DNA from: an uncultured Oscillospiraceae bacterium
GTDB taxonomy: Bacteria; Bacillota_A; Clostridia; Oscillospirales; Acutalibacteraceae
Assembly (NCBI GenBank): GCA_910589395.1
Contig: CAJUTL010000011.1
Location: 15,651-79,650 of the forward strand
DNA length: 64,000 nucleotides
Reading direction: 5' to 3'
Of this stretch, positions 1-8,032 are shown piece after piece (within the stretch, counting starts at the first letter, position 1; each line of letters starts with the position of its first letter). The position numbers and the translations under genes are program-made. Below the pieces are notes generated by a model, which was given only the letters and a program-made list of their open reading frames with translations, was not told the origin of the DNA and ran no database searches.

Positions 1-19
1 GGGTGCAGCGTCACGCTGC

Positions 20-106
20 TGGTGCCGGTGGCCGGACTCGAACCGGCACGGTATCGCTACCGGTGGATTTTGAGTCCACTACGTCTGCCAATTCCATCAC
101 ACCGGC
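20..106 (-). tRNA. tRNA-Leu (anticodon CAA)
   Basis: Read on the minus strand this is an 87-nt class II tRNA. The acceptor GCCGGTG (106-100) pairs with CACCGGC (30-24), followed by discriminator A and an encoded CCA (22-20). The T arm contains GGTTCGAGTCC. The anticodon arm GTGGA-CTCAAAA-TCCAC places CAA at the anticodon, so it reads UUG leucine codons. A long variable arm (GGTAGCGATACC) fits leucine. It stands alone, with its own promoter just upstream. Confidence 0.96.
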
Positions 107-131
107 AAGTGTATGGGGGATAGCAGTAGTT

Positions 132-160
132 ATTATATCGCAGCGCAAAGAAAAAATCAA
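132..160 (-). promoter_or_regulatory. Sigma-A promoter of tRNA-Leu
   Basis: Minus strand TTGATT (160-155), 17-bp spacer, TATAAT (137-132). Predicted transcription start is near 125, about 20 nt ahead of the mature tRNA 5' end. The rest of 107-260 shows no gene. Confidence 0.75.
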
Positions 161-260
161 GTTTTTTCTTTGCGGCAGTGAAAAACCTCCTTGGCCGGGA
201 ATTTTTCAGCTGGGGCGGTTTTAAATCAGCGGGGAAGAACCGTAAAACGCAGGAACAGTG

Positions 261-935
261 CTACAAAAGCCTTGTGTTATTGATCACCAGTTCAAATTGC
301 AGTCCCAGAGTCTGGGCGGCTTTGCGGCAGAGCACCATGCGGTCCAGAAAGATCTCAAAGTACTCCATCACAGGGCATATCTCTGTGGCGATCGTAATAT
401 TAAATAGACAGACCTTCTTTTCCGGGTCGATCTTCAGACTGGTATGCTCCACGGCGTAATTGACGCGGTCGTGAATATCGGCGGTCAAAACAGCGTTTTT
501 GCGCACTCTGGTGCGCCGCACATCGCTTTTATCTGAAAGGATCAGCGCCGCCGCCACAGGGTTGACCGGATAGGCGGTCTTTTCATCGTGGTGCCCAATG
601 GCGGAGCAGACCAGGGCGATTTCCTCTGGCGGCATGGAAAGTTTATTCAATAGGGTAAAGGCCATCAAGGCGCCGCTGTGGGCGTGATCCGCCCGGTTTA
701 CGGTGTTGCCGATATCGTGAAGATAGCCCGCAATTGCCGCCAGCTCACAGGTGCGCGCCGGATACTGGAGAGCGGAAAGAATGTCTCTGGCATAATTGCT
801 GCTGCGCTTGGCATGGGCCAGGCCATGCTCTGTAAAGCCGATGGCCTCCAGGCAGTTGTTTCCCTGCTCAATGTAGCAGCGAACCTCCTGATTGGAAAAA
901 ATGTCCTCCGGGGTAATGTGCGAATATTCCGCCAT
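261..935 (-). CDS. HD-domain phosphohydrolase-like protein (224 aa)
   Basis: A soluble HD-superfamily protein. The metal-binding signature is visible as His41, then His73-Asp74 in GYLHDIGN, His84/His86, a GHHDE motif near residue 115 and a later Asp in LSDKSD. Proteins of this family are metal-dependent phosphohydrolases, often on nucleotides, but the substrate cannot be told from sequence. I chose the ATG at 935 because AGGAGGG lies 8 nt upstream; an in-frame ATG at 968 lies inside the preceding gene's end and has no ribosome site. The start sits 29 bp after the pepV stop, so the two are probably co-transcribed. No membrane segment or signal peptide is seen. Confidence 0.8.
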   Translation of the reverse strand: MAEYSHITPEDIFSNQEVRCYIEQGNNCLEAIGFTEHGLAHAKRSSNYARDILSALQYPARTCELAAIAGYLHDIGNTVNRADHAHSGALMAFTLLNKLSMPPEEIALVCSAIGHHDEKTAYPVNPVAAALILSDKSDVRRTRVRKNAVLTADIHDRVNYAVEHTSLKIDPEKKVCLFNITIATEICPVMEYFEIFLDRMVLCRKAAQTLGLQFELVINNTRLL

Positions 936-964
936 GGAACTGCCCTCCTGTTTCTTTATTGAGA

Positions 965-2344
965 TCATTCTGCGGTCAGCATGCGGTACATGGCTTCCAG
1001 GCAGATCTTAGCGTGAAGCTTAAACTGCTCCAAATCGATGCGCTCGTTTACATCGTGAGCGTGGCTGTCCTCTTCGCTGGCAAATCCGGGGCCGAAGGCC
1101 ACGCCCTTCCCGTGCATCTGCCGGGCATAGGTGCCGCCGCCCATGGAATAGATGCTGCATTCCTCGCCGGTAATATCCTTGTAAGCGCCGGAAAGCAGGG
1201 TGACCAGCGGGCTTTCCTTTGGCAGATATAAGGGAGCGGCATCGGAAAGCAGGGTGTAGGTAAGTCCATAGGCTTCCGCCGCCTTTTGAATGGGCTCGGA
1301 AACCGCGTCACCTTTCTTGGTGGCAGGGTAGCGAATATCCACCACCAGGCTGCACTCCTGAGGATCCGCGTGCAAAAGCCCCAGATTGAAGGTCAAAGGG
1401 CCGCTGGGCTCATCGCTCATAGCCACTCCCAGAAAGCTGCCGTCATAGGTAAGTCCGATTTTTTCGTGAACAAACCGGAAGAAGGAGCCCAACCGGTCTT
1501 CGCCGAATACCTCCGCCAAAAGCTCTACCAGATAGGAGGCGGCGTTACGGCCGTTTTCGGGGCCCGCGGCGTGAGCTGCCTTTCCCTTTGCCAAAAGGGA
1601 AGCCCCATCCCCGGTGCGGGTGATCACGAATTCGGCAGGGGAATTCTCCGCCGCTTTCCGCAGTGCTTCGTATTCTTCCTGAGAGCAGAAAATTTCGCAG
1701 ACAGCCTTGGCGGGAACGGCGTTGCTTACCGTGCCGGAGGCAAAACTTTTGATAAGATCGGAATCATTTTTGCTGGAAATTTTCAAGTTGATAATGCCTT
1801 TTTCACAGTGGCAGATGCCATAACCGGAATCGGGGGTAAAGCCCATGTCGGGCAGCTGCTCCTGTTCAAAATAGTGGGGGATATCGGCCATGCCCACTTC
1901 CTCGCCGGAGCCGAAGATCACCCGGAGCTTCCGGTTTCCCTTGACTCCTGCGTCCTTTAAAGCCCGCAGGCAGTGCAGGGCTACAATGGCCGCGCCCTTA
2001 TCGTCGGATACGCCTCGCCCGAAAGCACGGTTTCCATCGATCACCAGGGTAAAGGGGTCGGTATCCCAGCCCTCTCCGGCGGGTACCACGTCCACATGTG
2101 CCATGACAACGGCGTTTCCCTCTCCTTCGCCGTATTCGGCATGGGCGGCATAGTAGTCCGCGTTTTTCGTTTTCAGGCCATAGCCCTTAGCCATTTCCAG
2201 TACCGTGTCGATGGCCTTCGCACAGGCATCGCCGAAGGGGTGTCCGTTTTCCGCCTTGCCCGCCACAGAGGGAACGGCGATCAGCGTTCCCAGATCCTTC
2301 AAGATATCGTCCCAATAGTCCAGAATTTTTTCTCCAAACAGCAT
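965..2344 (-). CDS. pepV: M20 family dipeptidase, PepV/Sapep type
   Basis: A 459-residue zinc-dependent dipeptidase of the M20A Sapep/PepV group, which cleaves dipeptides in the cytoplasm during peptide utilisation. Metal-site residues appear in order: His83 and Asp85 (MAHVDVVPAG), Asp115 (GVSDDKGA), Glu148-Glu149 (GSGEEVG), Asp172 (PDSGYG) and a C-terminal His in the EDSHAHDVNE segment. Length and the internal lid region (about residues 185-320) match the family. The ATG at 2344 follows an ACGGAGGCG ribosome site. It is the first gene of a likely two-gene unit with the downstream HD protein. Beta-Ala-Xaa or general dipeptidase preference cannot be resolved. Confidence 0.93.
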   Translation of the reverse strand: MLFGEKILDYWDDILKDLGTLIAVPSVAGKAENGHPFGDACAKAIDTVLEMAKGYGLKTKNADYYAAHAEYGEGEGNAVVMAHVDVVPAGEGWDTDPFTLVIDGNRAFGRGVSDDKGAAIVALHCLRALKDAGVKGNRKLRVIFGSGEEVGMADIPHYFEQEQLPDMGFTPDSGYGICHCEKGIINLKISSKNDSDLIKSFASGTVSNAVPAKAVCEIFCSQEEYEALRKAAENSPAEFVITRTGDGASLLAKGKAAHAAGPENGRNAASYLVELLAEVFGEDRLGSFFRFVHEKIGLTYDGSFLGVAMSDEPSGPLTFNLGLLHADPQECSLVVDIRYPATKKGDAVSEPIQKAAEAYGLTYTLLSDAAPLYLPKESPLVTLLSGAYKDITGEECSIYSMGGGTYARQMHGKGVAFGPGFASEEDSHAHDVNERIDLEQFKLHAKICLEAMYRMLTAE

Positions 2345-2380
2345 AAGCTGCGCCTCCGTTTCAAAAAAGACTCTGAAAGT

Positions 2381-2409
2381 ATACTATTCTTTTTCCCCTG
2401 CAAAGTCAA
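2381..2409 (-). promoter_or_regulatory. Probable pepV promoter
   Basis: Minus strand TTGACT (2409-2404), 17-bp spacer, TAGTAT (2386-2381), about 40 bp upstream of the pepV ATG. It overlaps the 5' side of spmA, which is transcribed divergently. Confidence 0.55.
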
Positions 2410-2440
2410 GGAAAAGCAGGGGAGGAAAGCGGGGATTTTT

Positions 2441-3025
2441 ATGTTAAACGCCATCTGGTTCGGTATGATTTTGTCAAGTGTTGTCTGTGCGCTGGCCACC
2501 GGCAGGATCGGCGACCTTTCCACCGCCATTATGAACGGGGCAAAGGACGCGGTAGAGCTTTCCATATTTCTTTTGGGAAGCATGTGCGCCTGGCTGGGTT
2601 TTTTGAAGATCGCTGAAAAAAGCGGGCTGACAGAGCTTTTGGCCTCCGCCTTTTCTCCGGTGATCGACAGGCTTTTTCCGGAATACCGGGAGGACCGGGA
2701 GATCAAAGGGAAGATGTGCATGAATTTTTCAGCAAATTTTCTGGGCCTGGGAAACGCCGCTACGCCCCTTGGCTTGGCGGCGGTCAGCGCCATGGCGAAG
2801 AAAAACAAAGGAACCGCCCCTACCAAGGGAATGATCCTGTTTGTGGTGTTTAACACAGCTTCCATTCAGCTTTTGCCGGTGAACATGGCGGCCATGCGCA
2901 GCTCCTGCGGCAGCGCCGAGCCCTTTGCCGTTTTGCCGGAGATCTGGATCACCTCCTTTGCCGCGCTGGTTACCTGCGTACTGTGCTGCAAGCTGGCGGA
3001 GCGGGGAAGCCTGAGGGGCTTCTGA
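2441..3025 (+). CDS. spmA: Spore maturation protein A
   Basis: A 194-residue membrane protein of the nucleoside-recognition/gate-domain family. In Bacillus, SpmA and SpmB work together in spore core dehydration and in transport across spore membranes. Sequence signs: hydrophobic segments at residues ~1-20, ~40-60, ~140-155 and ~165-185, and the conserved NFSANFLGLGNAATPLGL segment with the following NTAS. The ATG at 2441 gives the family N-terminus and follows GGAGG at 2421-2425, a rather long 15-nt spacing. spmB follows after 77 bp in the same direction, the usual pair order. Expression in the mother cell is expected from family knowledge, but I could not assign a sigma-E promoter. Confidence 0.95.
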   Translation: MLNAIWFGMILSSVVCALATGRIGDLSTAIMNGAKDAVELSIFLLGSMCAWLGFLKIAEKSGLTELLASAFSPVIDRLFPEYREDREIKGKMCMNFSANFLGLGNAATPLGLAAVSAMAKKNKGTAPTKGMILFVVFNTASIQLLPVNMAAMRSSCGSAEPFAVLPEIWITSFAALVTCVLCCKLAERGSLRGF

Positions 3026-3102
3026 AAACCGGCCTTAAGGTGATAGACCTGAATTTTGCGGTGTTGCCTTAAGTTTCACAAAGAAGAAAGGCGGGAAAAA
3101 CC

Positions 3103-3621
3103 ATGGGGCAGATCGGGGCGGCGGCAATGCCGCTGATCGTCGGCGGGATCGTGCTGTTTGGCTTTTTGAAAAACGTAGAGGTGTTCGATACCTTTTTAGA
3201 GGGGGCAAAGGAGGGGATCAGTGCTTCTATGCGTATCCTTCCCACCTTGATCGGCCTGATCGTGGCGGTGTCCATGGTACGGGCCTCCGGGCTGCTGGAG
3301 CTTCTCTGTTCTCTGGCGGAGCCCTTGGCGGAAGCGGTGGGCATTTCCCCGGAAATTTTACCGCTTGCTCTGCTGCGGCCTGTTTCCGGCAGCGGCTCCT
3401 CCGCCTATACGCTTTCCCTTTTACAGCAGTTCGGCCCGGAGAGCGAAACGGGAAAGATCGCCTCTGTGCTGGCATCTTCCACAGAGACGACCTTTTATGC
3501 CATTGCCGTATATTTTGGGGCCTGCGGATATAAAAGGCTGCGGTATACCGTTCCTGCCGCCCTGCTGGGGGATTGCGCCGCCCTGGTGTTTGCTGTGCTC
3601 ACGGTAAAGCTGCTTGGCTAA
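3103..3621 (+). CDS. spmB: Spore maturation protein B
   Basis: A 172-residue polytopic membrane protein, the partner of SpmA. The conserved RPVSGSGSSAY and SSTETTFYAIAVYFG motifs are typical of SpmB, as is the N-terminal MPLIVGGIVLFGF membrane helix. AAGAAAGG precedes the ATG. The stop overlaps by 4 bp the stop of the convergent acetyltransferase gene, so the two transcripts must overlap or terminate inside each other's coding sequence. The gap between spmA and spmB contains a short CTTAAG-bearing repeat (GGCCTTAAGG and TTGCCTTAAG) of unknown meaning. Confidence 0.95.
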   Translation: MGQIGAAAMPLIVGGIVLFGFLKNVEVFDTFLEGAKEGISASMRILPTLIGLIVAVSMVRASGLLELLCSLAEPLAEAVGISPEILPLALLRPVSGSGSSAYTLSLLQQFGPESETGKIASVLASSTETTFYAIAVYFGACGYKRLRYTVPAALLGDCAALVFAVLTVKLLG

Positions 3622-4112
3622 AGCTCCAACCGGTAGCTTGCACCGGTTTCTGTCTTTTTCGTTTCCCGAAAGCCGCAGGAGAGAAACAGCCTTTGAGAGG
3701 CGGTATTGTAGCTGTAGATATTCTGTACGCTGAGATGATCCCAATGAAGTGATCTGGCCCGCGCGATCAGTGCCTGAAGCACCGACTTTCCGATGCCCCG
3801 CTCTCTGACGGCGGAAGAGCCCAGGGCGATGGGCAGATCCTCCTGCCATATGGTCACGTCTCCGATAGGGACAAACCCGGTTCCCTGATCCTCCTCGATC
3901 CAGTACAGCTCCCCATGAGCGTCGAGATAAGCATACATTACCTTGAGATTTTCCAGAGTATAGGGCTTGGTACCCTCGCCCTCGGACATGCGAAGAACCA
4001 CCGGGTCCTGGTACCAGGGCAGGGCAAAGTCGAAAACGCCGTCATACCTTTTCAGCCGCAGGGTGGGGGAAATCTCAATAAATTCCGGTTGTTCTATCGC
4101 TTCGATCGGCAT
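3618..4112 (-). CDS. GNAT family N-acetyltransferase (164 aa)
   Basis: A GCN5-related acetyltransferase. The acetyl-CoA-binding motif A is recognisable as SSAVRERGIGKSVLQALIARA (Arg/Gln-x-x-Gly-x-Gly/Ala type) near residues 98-118, followed by a YNTASQRLFLSCGF motif B typical of the fold. The N-terminal half carries the WYQDPVVLRMSEG pattern seen in RimJ/RimL-like small-molecule acetyltransferases. The acceptor substrate is unknown. The ATG at 4112 follows AGGAGGG. It is single-gene, convergent with spmB and divergent from the flippase-like gene, with which it shares a promoter region. Confidence 0.85.
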   Translation of the reverse strand: MPIEAIEQPEFIEISPTLRLKRYDGVFDFALPWYQDPVVLRMSEGEGTKPYTLENLKVMYAYLDAHGELYWIEEDQGTGFVPIGDVTIWQEDLPIALGSSAVRERGIGKSVLQALIARARSLHWDHLSVQNIYSYNTASQRLFLSCGFRETKKTETGASYRLEL

Positions 4113-4149
4113 AAGCGCCCTCCTTTATAAAACCGTAAGATTTCATGGT

Positions 4150-4178
4150 TTGCATTATACTACAAACCGTGATAGAAT
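4150..4178 (+). promoter_or_regulatory. Promoter toward the flippase-like gene
   Basis: TTGCAT (4150-4155), 17-bp spacer, TAGAAT (4173-4178). It overlaps the divergent promoter on the other strand, so the two RNA polymerases would compete. Confidence 0.6.
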
Positions 4179-4183
4179 AGCAA
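4154..4183 (-). promoter_or_regulatory. Promoter of the GNAT gene
   Basis: Minus strand TTGCTA (4183-4178), 18-bp spacer, TATAAT (4159-4154). The predicted start is about 35 bp ahead of the ATG at 4112. Confidence 0.65.
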
Positions 4184-4338
4184 CGGCAAGAGCCATTGCT
4201 GTTTTGGAAGAGAAAATCGCAATAACGGCAAGAACCGCCGCTGCTTTTGAAAAATCTGCGAAACAGCTTGATATTATACAGATGGAGCGATGCGCTTTGA
4301 CGGAATATGAAACGATAGGGGAAGGCTCCTCTTCCGCA

Positions 4339-5406
4339 ATGGAGCCGCAAAAGAAAAAACGGAAAATTCCCTGGGGAATGCTTTATATTTTAGCCACCAT
4401 GATCGCCCTTGTGGCGTTTGGAATCTGTAACCGGGAATTCGGAAATGTATTTCGCACCATAGCGAACCTGACTCCCGGTTTCCTTGCTCTGGCAGTACTG
4501 GTCACAGTGGTCTATTTCCTGTTTGAAGGCGGGATCATTTGCCTTCTGATGCGCAGCCAGAAGATCCCGATGAAAATGGGAAGCGCCATGAAGATCGGCC
4601 TTCTTGGCATCTATTATTCCTATATCACCCCCAGTTCCACCGGAGGCCAGCCCATGCAGGCCGCGTACCTCCGCCGGGATAAGATCCCCGTGGGGGTTTC
4701 CACCGCTGTATTGATCGTAAAATTTTTCTGCTTTCAGTGCGCTTTTTTCCTTTGCTCACTTTTGAGCTTCTTCTTTATGTATGGAAAGCTGAGCCTGGAA
4801 AACCCCGGCATTATCCCGCTGATCATTCTGGGCCTGGCCATAAACGGCGGCTCTATTATCTTTTTCCCCTGTCTCTTTATCAAGCCAGTGCTGCACGGTA
4901 TCTGCCGTTTTGCCAAATGGCTGGTGAGAAAGCTCAGGTTTTTGCAGGGGCATTTTCACCTGCTGGAGTCCATCGATAAATTTGAAGCGGATTTCGGCAG
5001 CTACCGGGAAACCTTTCGGAAAAATAAGCGCAGTGTCCTGTGGGGAATTTTGCTTTCCATTCCGCAATTCATTTTGCAGATGAGCGTGATCTATTTCGTG
5101 TTTCGCGCCTTTGGCTATCACACCATCAGCTATTGGGAGGTTTTTGCCGTACAGAGCCTTTTGCAGGCGTCTGTGTCCTTTATGCCCATGCCCGGCGCCT
5201 CCGGCGCCCAGGAGCTTGGATTTTCCGCCTTTTTCCGAAACTATTTTGTCAAGGATGACCTGTATTCCGCCGTCATGGTCTGGCGGTTTTTTACCTACTA
5301 CCTGGTGGTGATCGCCGGCGCGCTGCTGGTAGTGGCGGACCAGTTCTTTTACGGCAGAAAAAAGAAAAGAGAAACCGCGGAGCAGAGCAATGCGGCAGAA
5401 GAATGA
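4339..5406 (+). CDS. Flippase-like (LPG synthase TM-type / UPF0104) membrane protein
   Basis: A polytopic membrane protein of the lysylphosphatidylglycerol-synthase transmembrane/flippase-like family, without the catalytic C-terminal domain of MprF. Visible hallmarks are the YYSYITPSSTGGQPMQA motif (about residues 91-107) and the late MPMPGASGAQELGF motif, both conserved in this family, with about eight hydrophobic helices between. Such proteins are thought to move or modify lipids or lipid-linked glycans; no substrate is implied here. The start is uncertain. The ATG at 4339 (355 aa) gives a typical charged N-terminus (MEPQKKKRK); an in-frame ATG at 4282 would add 19 residues. The C-terminus is basic then acidic and lies in the cytoplasm by the positive-inside rule. 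Confidence 0.85.
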   Translation: MEPQKKKRKIPWGMLYILATMIALVAFGICNREFGNVFRTIANLTPGFLALAVLVTVVYFLFEGGIICLLMRSQKIPMKMGSAMKIGLLGIYYSYITPSSTGGQPMQAAYLRRDKIPVGVSTAVLIVKFFCFQCAFFLCSLLSFFFMYGKLSLENPGIIPLIILGLAINGGSIIFFPCLFIKPVLHGICRFAKWLVRKLRFLQGHFHLLESIDKFEADFGSYRETFRKNKRSVLWGILLSIPQFILQMSVIYFVFRAFGYHTISYWEVFAVQSLLQASVSFMPMPGASGAQELGFSAFFRNYFVKDDLYSAVMVWRFFTYYLVVIAGALLVVADQFFYGRKKKRETAEQSNAAEE

Positions 5407-5790
5407 GGAATTGGCAATGAATAATGAGCAATTATTTTAAGATCAGGAGCCCAGTCTGCTAAATTGGAATTTAGCGGTTATCTGCACACCATCCTCTTGT
5501 CATTCTGAGCGAAGCGAAGAATCTCGTCCTTCGCCCTTTTCCCGGAATCAAGGGCGAGATTCTTCGTCACTTCGTTCCTCAGAATGACAATAGTGATAGC
5601 GGAATCAGGACGCTAAACTATAATTTACCACTCTACCCCTGCCCTTCCTTGCTAATTGCTCATTATATGCCCTTGCTTTTATTGCGCTGCGAAGCAGTGC
5701 CACCACCGTCTAGTATCCAGCATCCAGCATCTAGTATCTAAAAAACCGAAGCTGCTGCAAAACCGCTAAGTTTTACAACAGCTTCTCTTT
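5407..5790. repeat. Composite intergenic repeat island 1
   Basis: No gene is seen in these ~400 bp. Order on the plus strand: an ATGAATAATGAGCAATTATT microrepeat; boundary TAAATTGGAATTTA (5460-5473); a 92-bp imperfect palindrome beginning TGTCATTCTGAGCGAAGCGA (5498-5589); a second AT-rich boundary AAACTATAATTTACC near 5614-5630; inverted GCTAATTGCTCATT microrepeats; then an inverted copy of a GCTGGATGCTGG...GCAGCGCAAT module (5680-5742) that recurs at 56455-56500. The last part (5745-5790) holds a hairpin rich in AAGCTGCTG/CAGCTTC next to the udg stop. Confidence 0.85.
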
Positions 5791-5810
5791 CTTTTACCTG
5801 GCGCTGTTTT

Positions 5811-6386
5811 TCAACGGCTGATATCCGCTTCCAGCTCGTCGATCTTTTCTCTTAGCTTCAAAAAATCCTCAAAGGCGGCGGGCTTTTGGGCGGGATTGCG
5901 CAACAGCGCGGCAGGGTGCAGAGTTGGCATCATCAGCACGCCGCCCTTTTCGAAGAAAGTGCCGTGCTCCTTAGTGATCTTCAGATCTGGCTTGATCATT
6001 TTCATGCCGGCAACACGCCCCAAACACACAATGATCTTCGGGCGCAGCAGCGCAAACTGATTCCGCAGCCAGCCAATGCAGGCGTCCTGCTCCTCCGGCA
6101 GCGGATCCCGGTTTTTCGGCGGACGGCATTTCACGATATTGGCAATGTAGATATTGGTTTTCCGGTCCAGATCCACGGCGGTGAGAAACTTATCCAAAAG
6201 CTGGCCGCCCCGGCCCACAAAGGGCTCTCCCTGCAGATCTTCATTTTCTCCGGGCCCTTCGCCTACAAACAGCACCTTGGCTTTTGGGTTTCCCACGCCG
6301 AACACTACGTTGTGCCGTGTTTCGCACAGCCCGCATTTGCGGCATTGCAGGCAGCTTTCCCGAAGCGCTTCCCAGTTATCGATCAT
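5811..6386 (-). CDS. Uracil-DNA glycosylase, family 4 (Fe-S)
   Basis: A 191-residue uracil-DNA glycosylase of the thermostable/type 4 group, which removes uracil from DNA to start base-excision repair. Four cysteines fit the [4Fe-4S] site: Cys18 and Cys21 in the N-terminal CxxC, one in VKCRPP and one in EEQDAC. The catalytic-loop motif GEGPGENED (about residues 43-51), the PFVGRGGQLLD segment and the C-terminal HPAALLRNP motif are present. The ATG at 6386 is chosen because GGGAGG sits 7 nt upstream; an ATG 15 nt earlier overlaps that site. The gene is divergent from pduL and stands as a single unit. Confidence 0.93.
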   Translation of the reverse strand: MIDNWEALRESCLQCRKCGLCETRHNVVFGVGNPKAKVLFVGEGPGENEDLQGEPFVGRGGQLLDKFLTAVDLDRKTNIYIANIVKCRPPKNRDPLPEEQDACIGWLRNQFALLRPKIIVCLGRVAGMKMIKPDLKITKEHGTFFEKGGVLMMPTLHPAALLRNPAQKPAAFEDFLKLREKIDELEADISR

Positions 6387-6455
6387 TTTGCTCCCTCCCA
6401 TAGCCTTCTGAAATCCAGTATAGCAAATTCCTTTGAGAAACACAAGGAAAGGCAG

Positions 6456-6484
6456 TTGAAATTTTTCCCGTTCGGTAGTAGAAT
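6456..6484 (+). promoter_or_regulatory. pduL promoter
   Basis: TTGAAA (6456-6461), 17-bp spacer, TAGAAT (6479-6484), followed by AAGGAGGAA and the ATG at 6526. Confidence 0.75.
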
Positions 6485-6525
6485 AAAAATGCAAAAGCCG
6501 AAGAATTTTGAAGGAGGAATACACA

Positions 6526-7092
6526 ATGAAGGTTATGGTAGAAACTTCCGCTCATCATGTCCACGTTTCCAATGAGGATTTGGAAACCCTGTTCGGCAAG
6601 GGCGCCGCTCTTACCAATAAGAAGGATCTTTCTCAGCCCGGCCAGTATGCCTGCGCGGAAAAGGTGGAGGTAGTAGGTCCCAAGGGCTCCATGTCCATGT
6701 CGATCCTGGGGCCCACCCGGAAAGAGACCCAGGTGGAAATTTCCCTTACTGATGCTCGCAAGCTGGGCGTGACCGCGCCGATCCGGGAATCCGGCGATCT
6801 GGAGGGAACTCCCGGCTGCACGCTGAAGGGACCTGCCGGAGAAGTGGTTCTGGAAAAAGGTGTGATCGCGGCGAAGCGTCATATCCACTTTAATCCCGAA
6901 GAGGCAAAGGAAGCTGGTGTTACCGATAAGCAGATCGTTTCCGTAAAGGTGGAATACAACGGTCGCAGCCTGGTTTACGGCGATGTGGTATGCCGCGTCA
7001 GCCCCGCCTACGCGTTAGCCATGCATGTGGACACCGATGAATCCAATGCGGCCGCGCTGCCTGGAACCGTAGACGGCGAGATCCTTCTGTGA
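6526..7092 (+). CDS. pduL: Phosphate propanoyltransferase, PduL type
   Basis: A 188-residue PduL-type phosphotransacylase, which converts acyl-CoA plus phosphate to acyl-phosphate and CoA. The two conserved zinc-binding histidine clusters are visible: HHVHVS (residues 10-15) and KRHIHF near residue 117. No microcompartment targeting extension precedes the first beta strand and no shell-protein genes lie nearby. I therefore infer a cytosolic housekeeping Pta substitute working with an acetate kinase encoded elsewhere, making ATP from acetyl-CoA produced by the PFOR at 22.9 kb. AAGGAGGAA lies at the right distance from the ATG. Confidence 0.93.
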   Translation: MKVMVETSAHHVHVSNEDLETLFGKGAALTNKKDLSQPGQYACAEKVEVVGPKGSMSMSILGPTRKETQVEISLTDARKLGVTAPIRESGDLEGTPGCTLKGPAGEVVLEKGVIAAKRHIHFNPEEAKEAGVTDKQIVSVKVEYNGRSLVYGDVVCRVSPAYALAMHVDTDESNAAALPGTVDGEILL

Positions 7093-7155
7093 CCGGCTTT
7101 TCCGGCCGCGGCGTAAAACGCTGCGTGGGATTACTATATTGATTTTGTAAAGGAG

Positions 7156-7200
7156 CGCTGTCTGCCAAGTGTATTTCCTCTTCGGCAGGCGGCGTTTTTA
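7156..7200 (+). terminator. Rho-independent terminator after pduL
   Basis: An 11-bp stem with two G-T wobbles, CGCTGTCTGCC (7156-7166) with GGCAGGCGGCG (7184-7194), then TTTTTA. Confidence 0.7.
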
Positions 7201-7256
7201 TATGAGCGGCAGCTTCGATTAACAAGAATTTCTGAAAGAAGAGGAGGAACCGCAAA

Positions 7257-7688
7257 ATGGAACACTTTGGTTTTTCTATGCTGTGGTATTGGGGAGCCTA
7301 TCTGATCGTAACGCTGATCGGAATACTGCACACAGTTTTTAACATCACGGTGCTGCATATGAAATCTATGAAAGAAGGCCCGGGTATGGGCGAGGGGTAC
7401 GAAAAGACAAAGCCCTGGCACCCCCTGTATAATCTTCTGATTTTTCCGGTGTTCGCGTTTCTCTATTTTCAAGGCCTGGAAACCGTCACCTTTTCCAATG
7501 TGGTCGCTACCTCGCTGATTTGGGGAACCCTCACGGCAGCCTTCGATGTGATCGGCTGGGTGCTGATCAAGCACCCATGGTCTTTGTCCTTCCGGGAATT
7601 TTACATCGATTATCAGCCCTGGGTCACGCTGATCTATCTCACCATATACGCCAGTCCTTTTCTTGCTTATTGGCTGATAAGCTTATAG
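7257..7688 (+). CDS. Small uncharacterised polytopic membrane protein (143 aa)
   Basis: I do not recognise the family. Four hydrophobic segments can be drawn at residues ~10-33, ~58-76, ~83-104 and ~120-142, separated by short loops. The first loop is charged (KSMKEGPGMGEGYEKTKPWH) and aromatic residues are frequent at the membrane edges. GAAGAGGAGG lies 9 nt before the ATG. It sits between the pduL terminator and a repeat island, so it is probably a single-gene transcript. There is no signal for transport chemistry or catalysis. Confidence 0.7.
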   Translation: MEHFGFSMLWYWGAYLIVTLIGILHTVFNITVLHMKSMKEGPGMGEGYEKTKPWHPLYNLLIFPVFAFLYFQGLETVTFSNVVATSLIWGTLTAAFDVIGWVLIKHPWSLSFREFYIDYQPWVTLIYLTIYASPFLAYWLISL

Positions 7689-7744
7689 AGGCGGACAAAA
7701 AATACTGAAAAAAGACAGGACAAAAATTCTTTATGAGATTATCC

Positions 7745-7990
7745 TGATAGGGAAGAGGCAATGAGCGATTAGGAATGGGCAATGAGCAACGAGGAATTGA
7801 AGGGCAAGGGTAGCCGCTAGACTTTAATTTATCATGTTAGTTGCTGGAAAAGGAAAGGGCTCCCTCTCTGTCATTCTGAACGAAGTGAAGAATCTCGTCC
7901 TTTGGGTCTTTTCGAAGGGCTTTAAGAGCGAGATCCTTTGTCGCTATGCTCCTCAGGATGACAGAGGAAGGGGAATGCCCTGAAAACTTA
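7745..7990. repeat. Composite intergenic repeat island 2
   Basis: Contains GAGCGATTAGGAATGGGCAA-type microrepeats (7757-7800), an AT-rich boundary resembling GACTTTAATTTATC (7820-7833) and a 95-bp copy of the TGTCATTCTGA hairpin element (7869-7963). No gene is seen between 7689 and 8032. Confidence 0.8.
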
Positions 7991-8032
7991 ATTGCCATAA
8001 CTTGACAGAAAAGAAAAATGGGAGGTGAGCCT

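Noticed and set aside
6526..7092. Bacterial microcompartment locus around pduL
   Set aside because: No shell-protein genes and no encapsulation extension; PduL probably replaces Pta in the cytoplasm.
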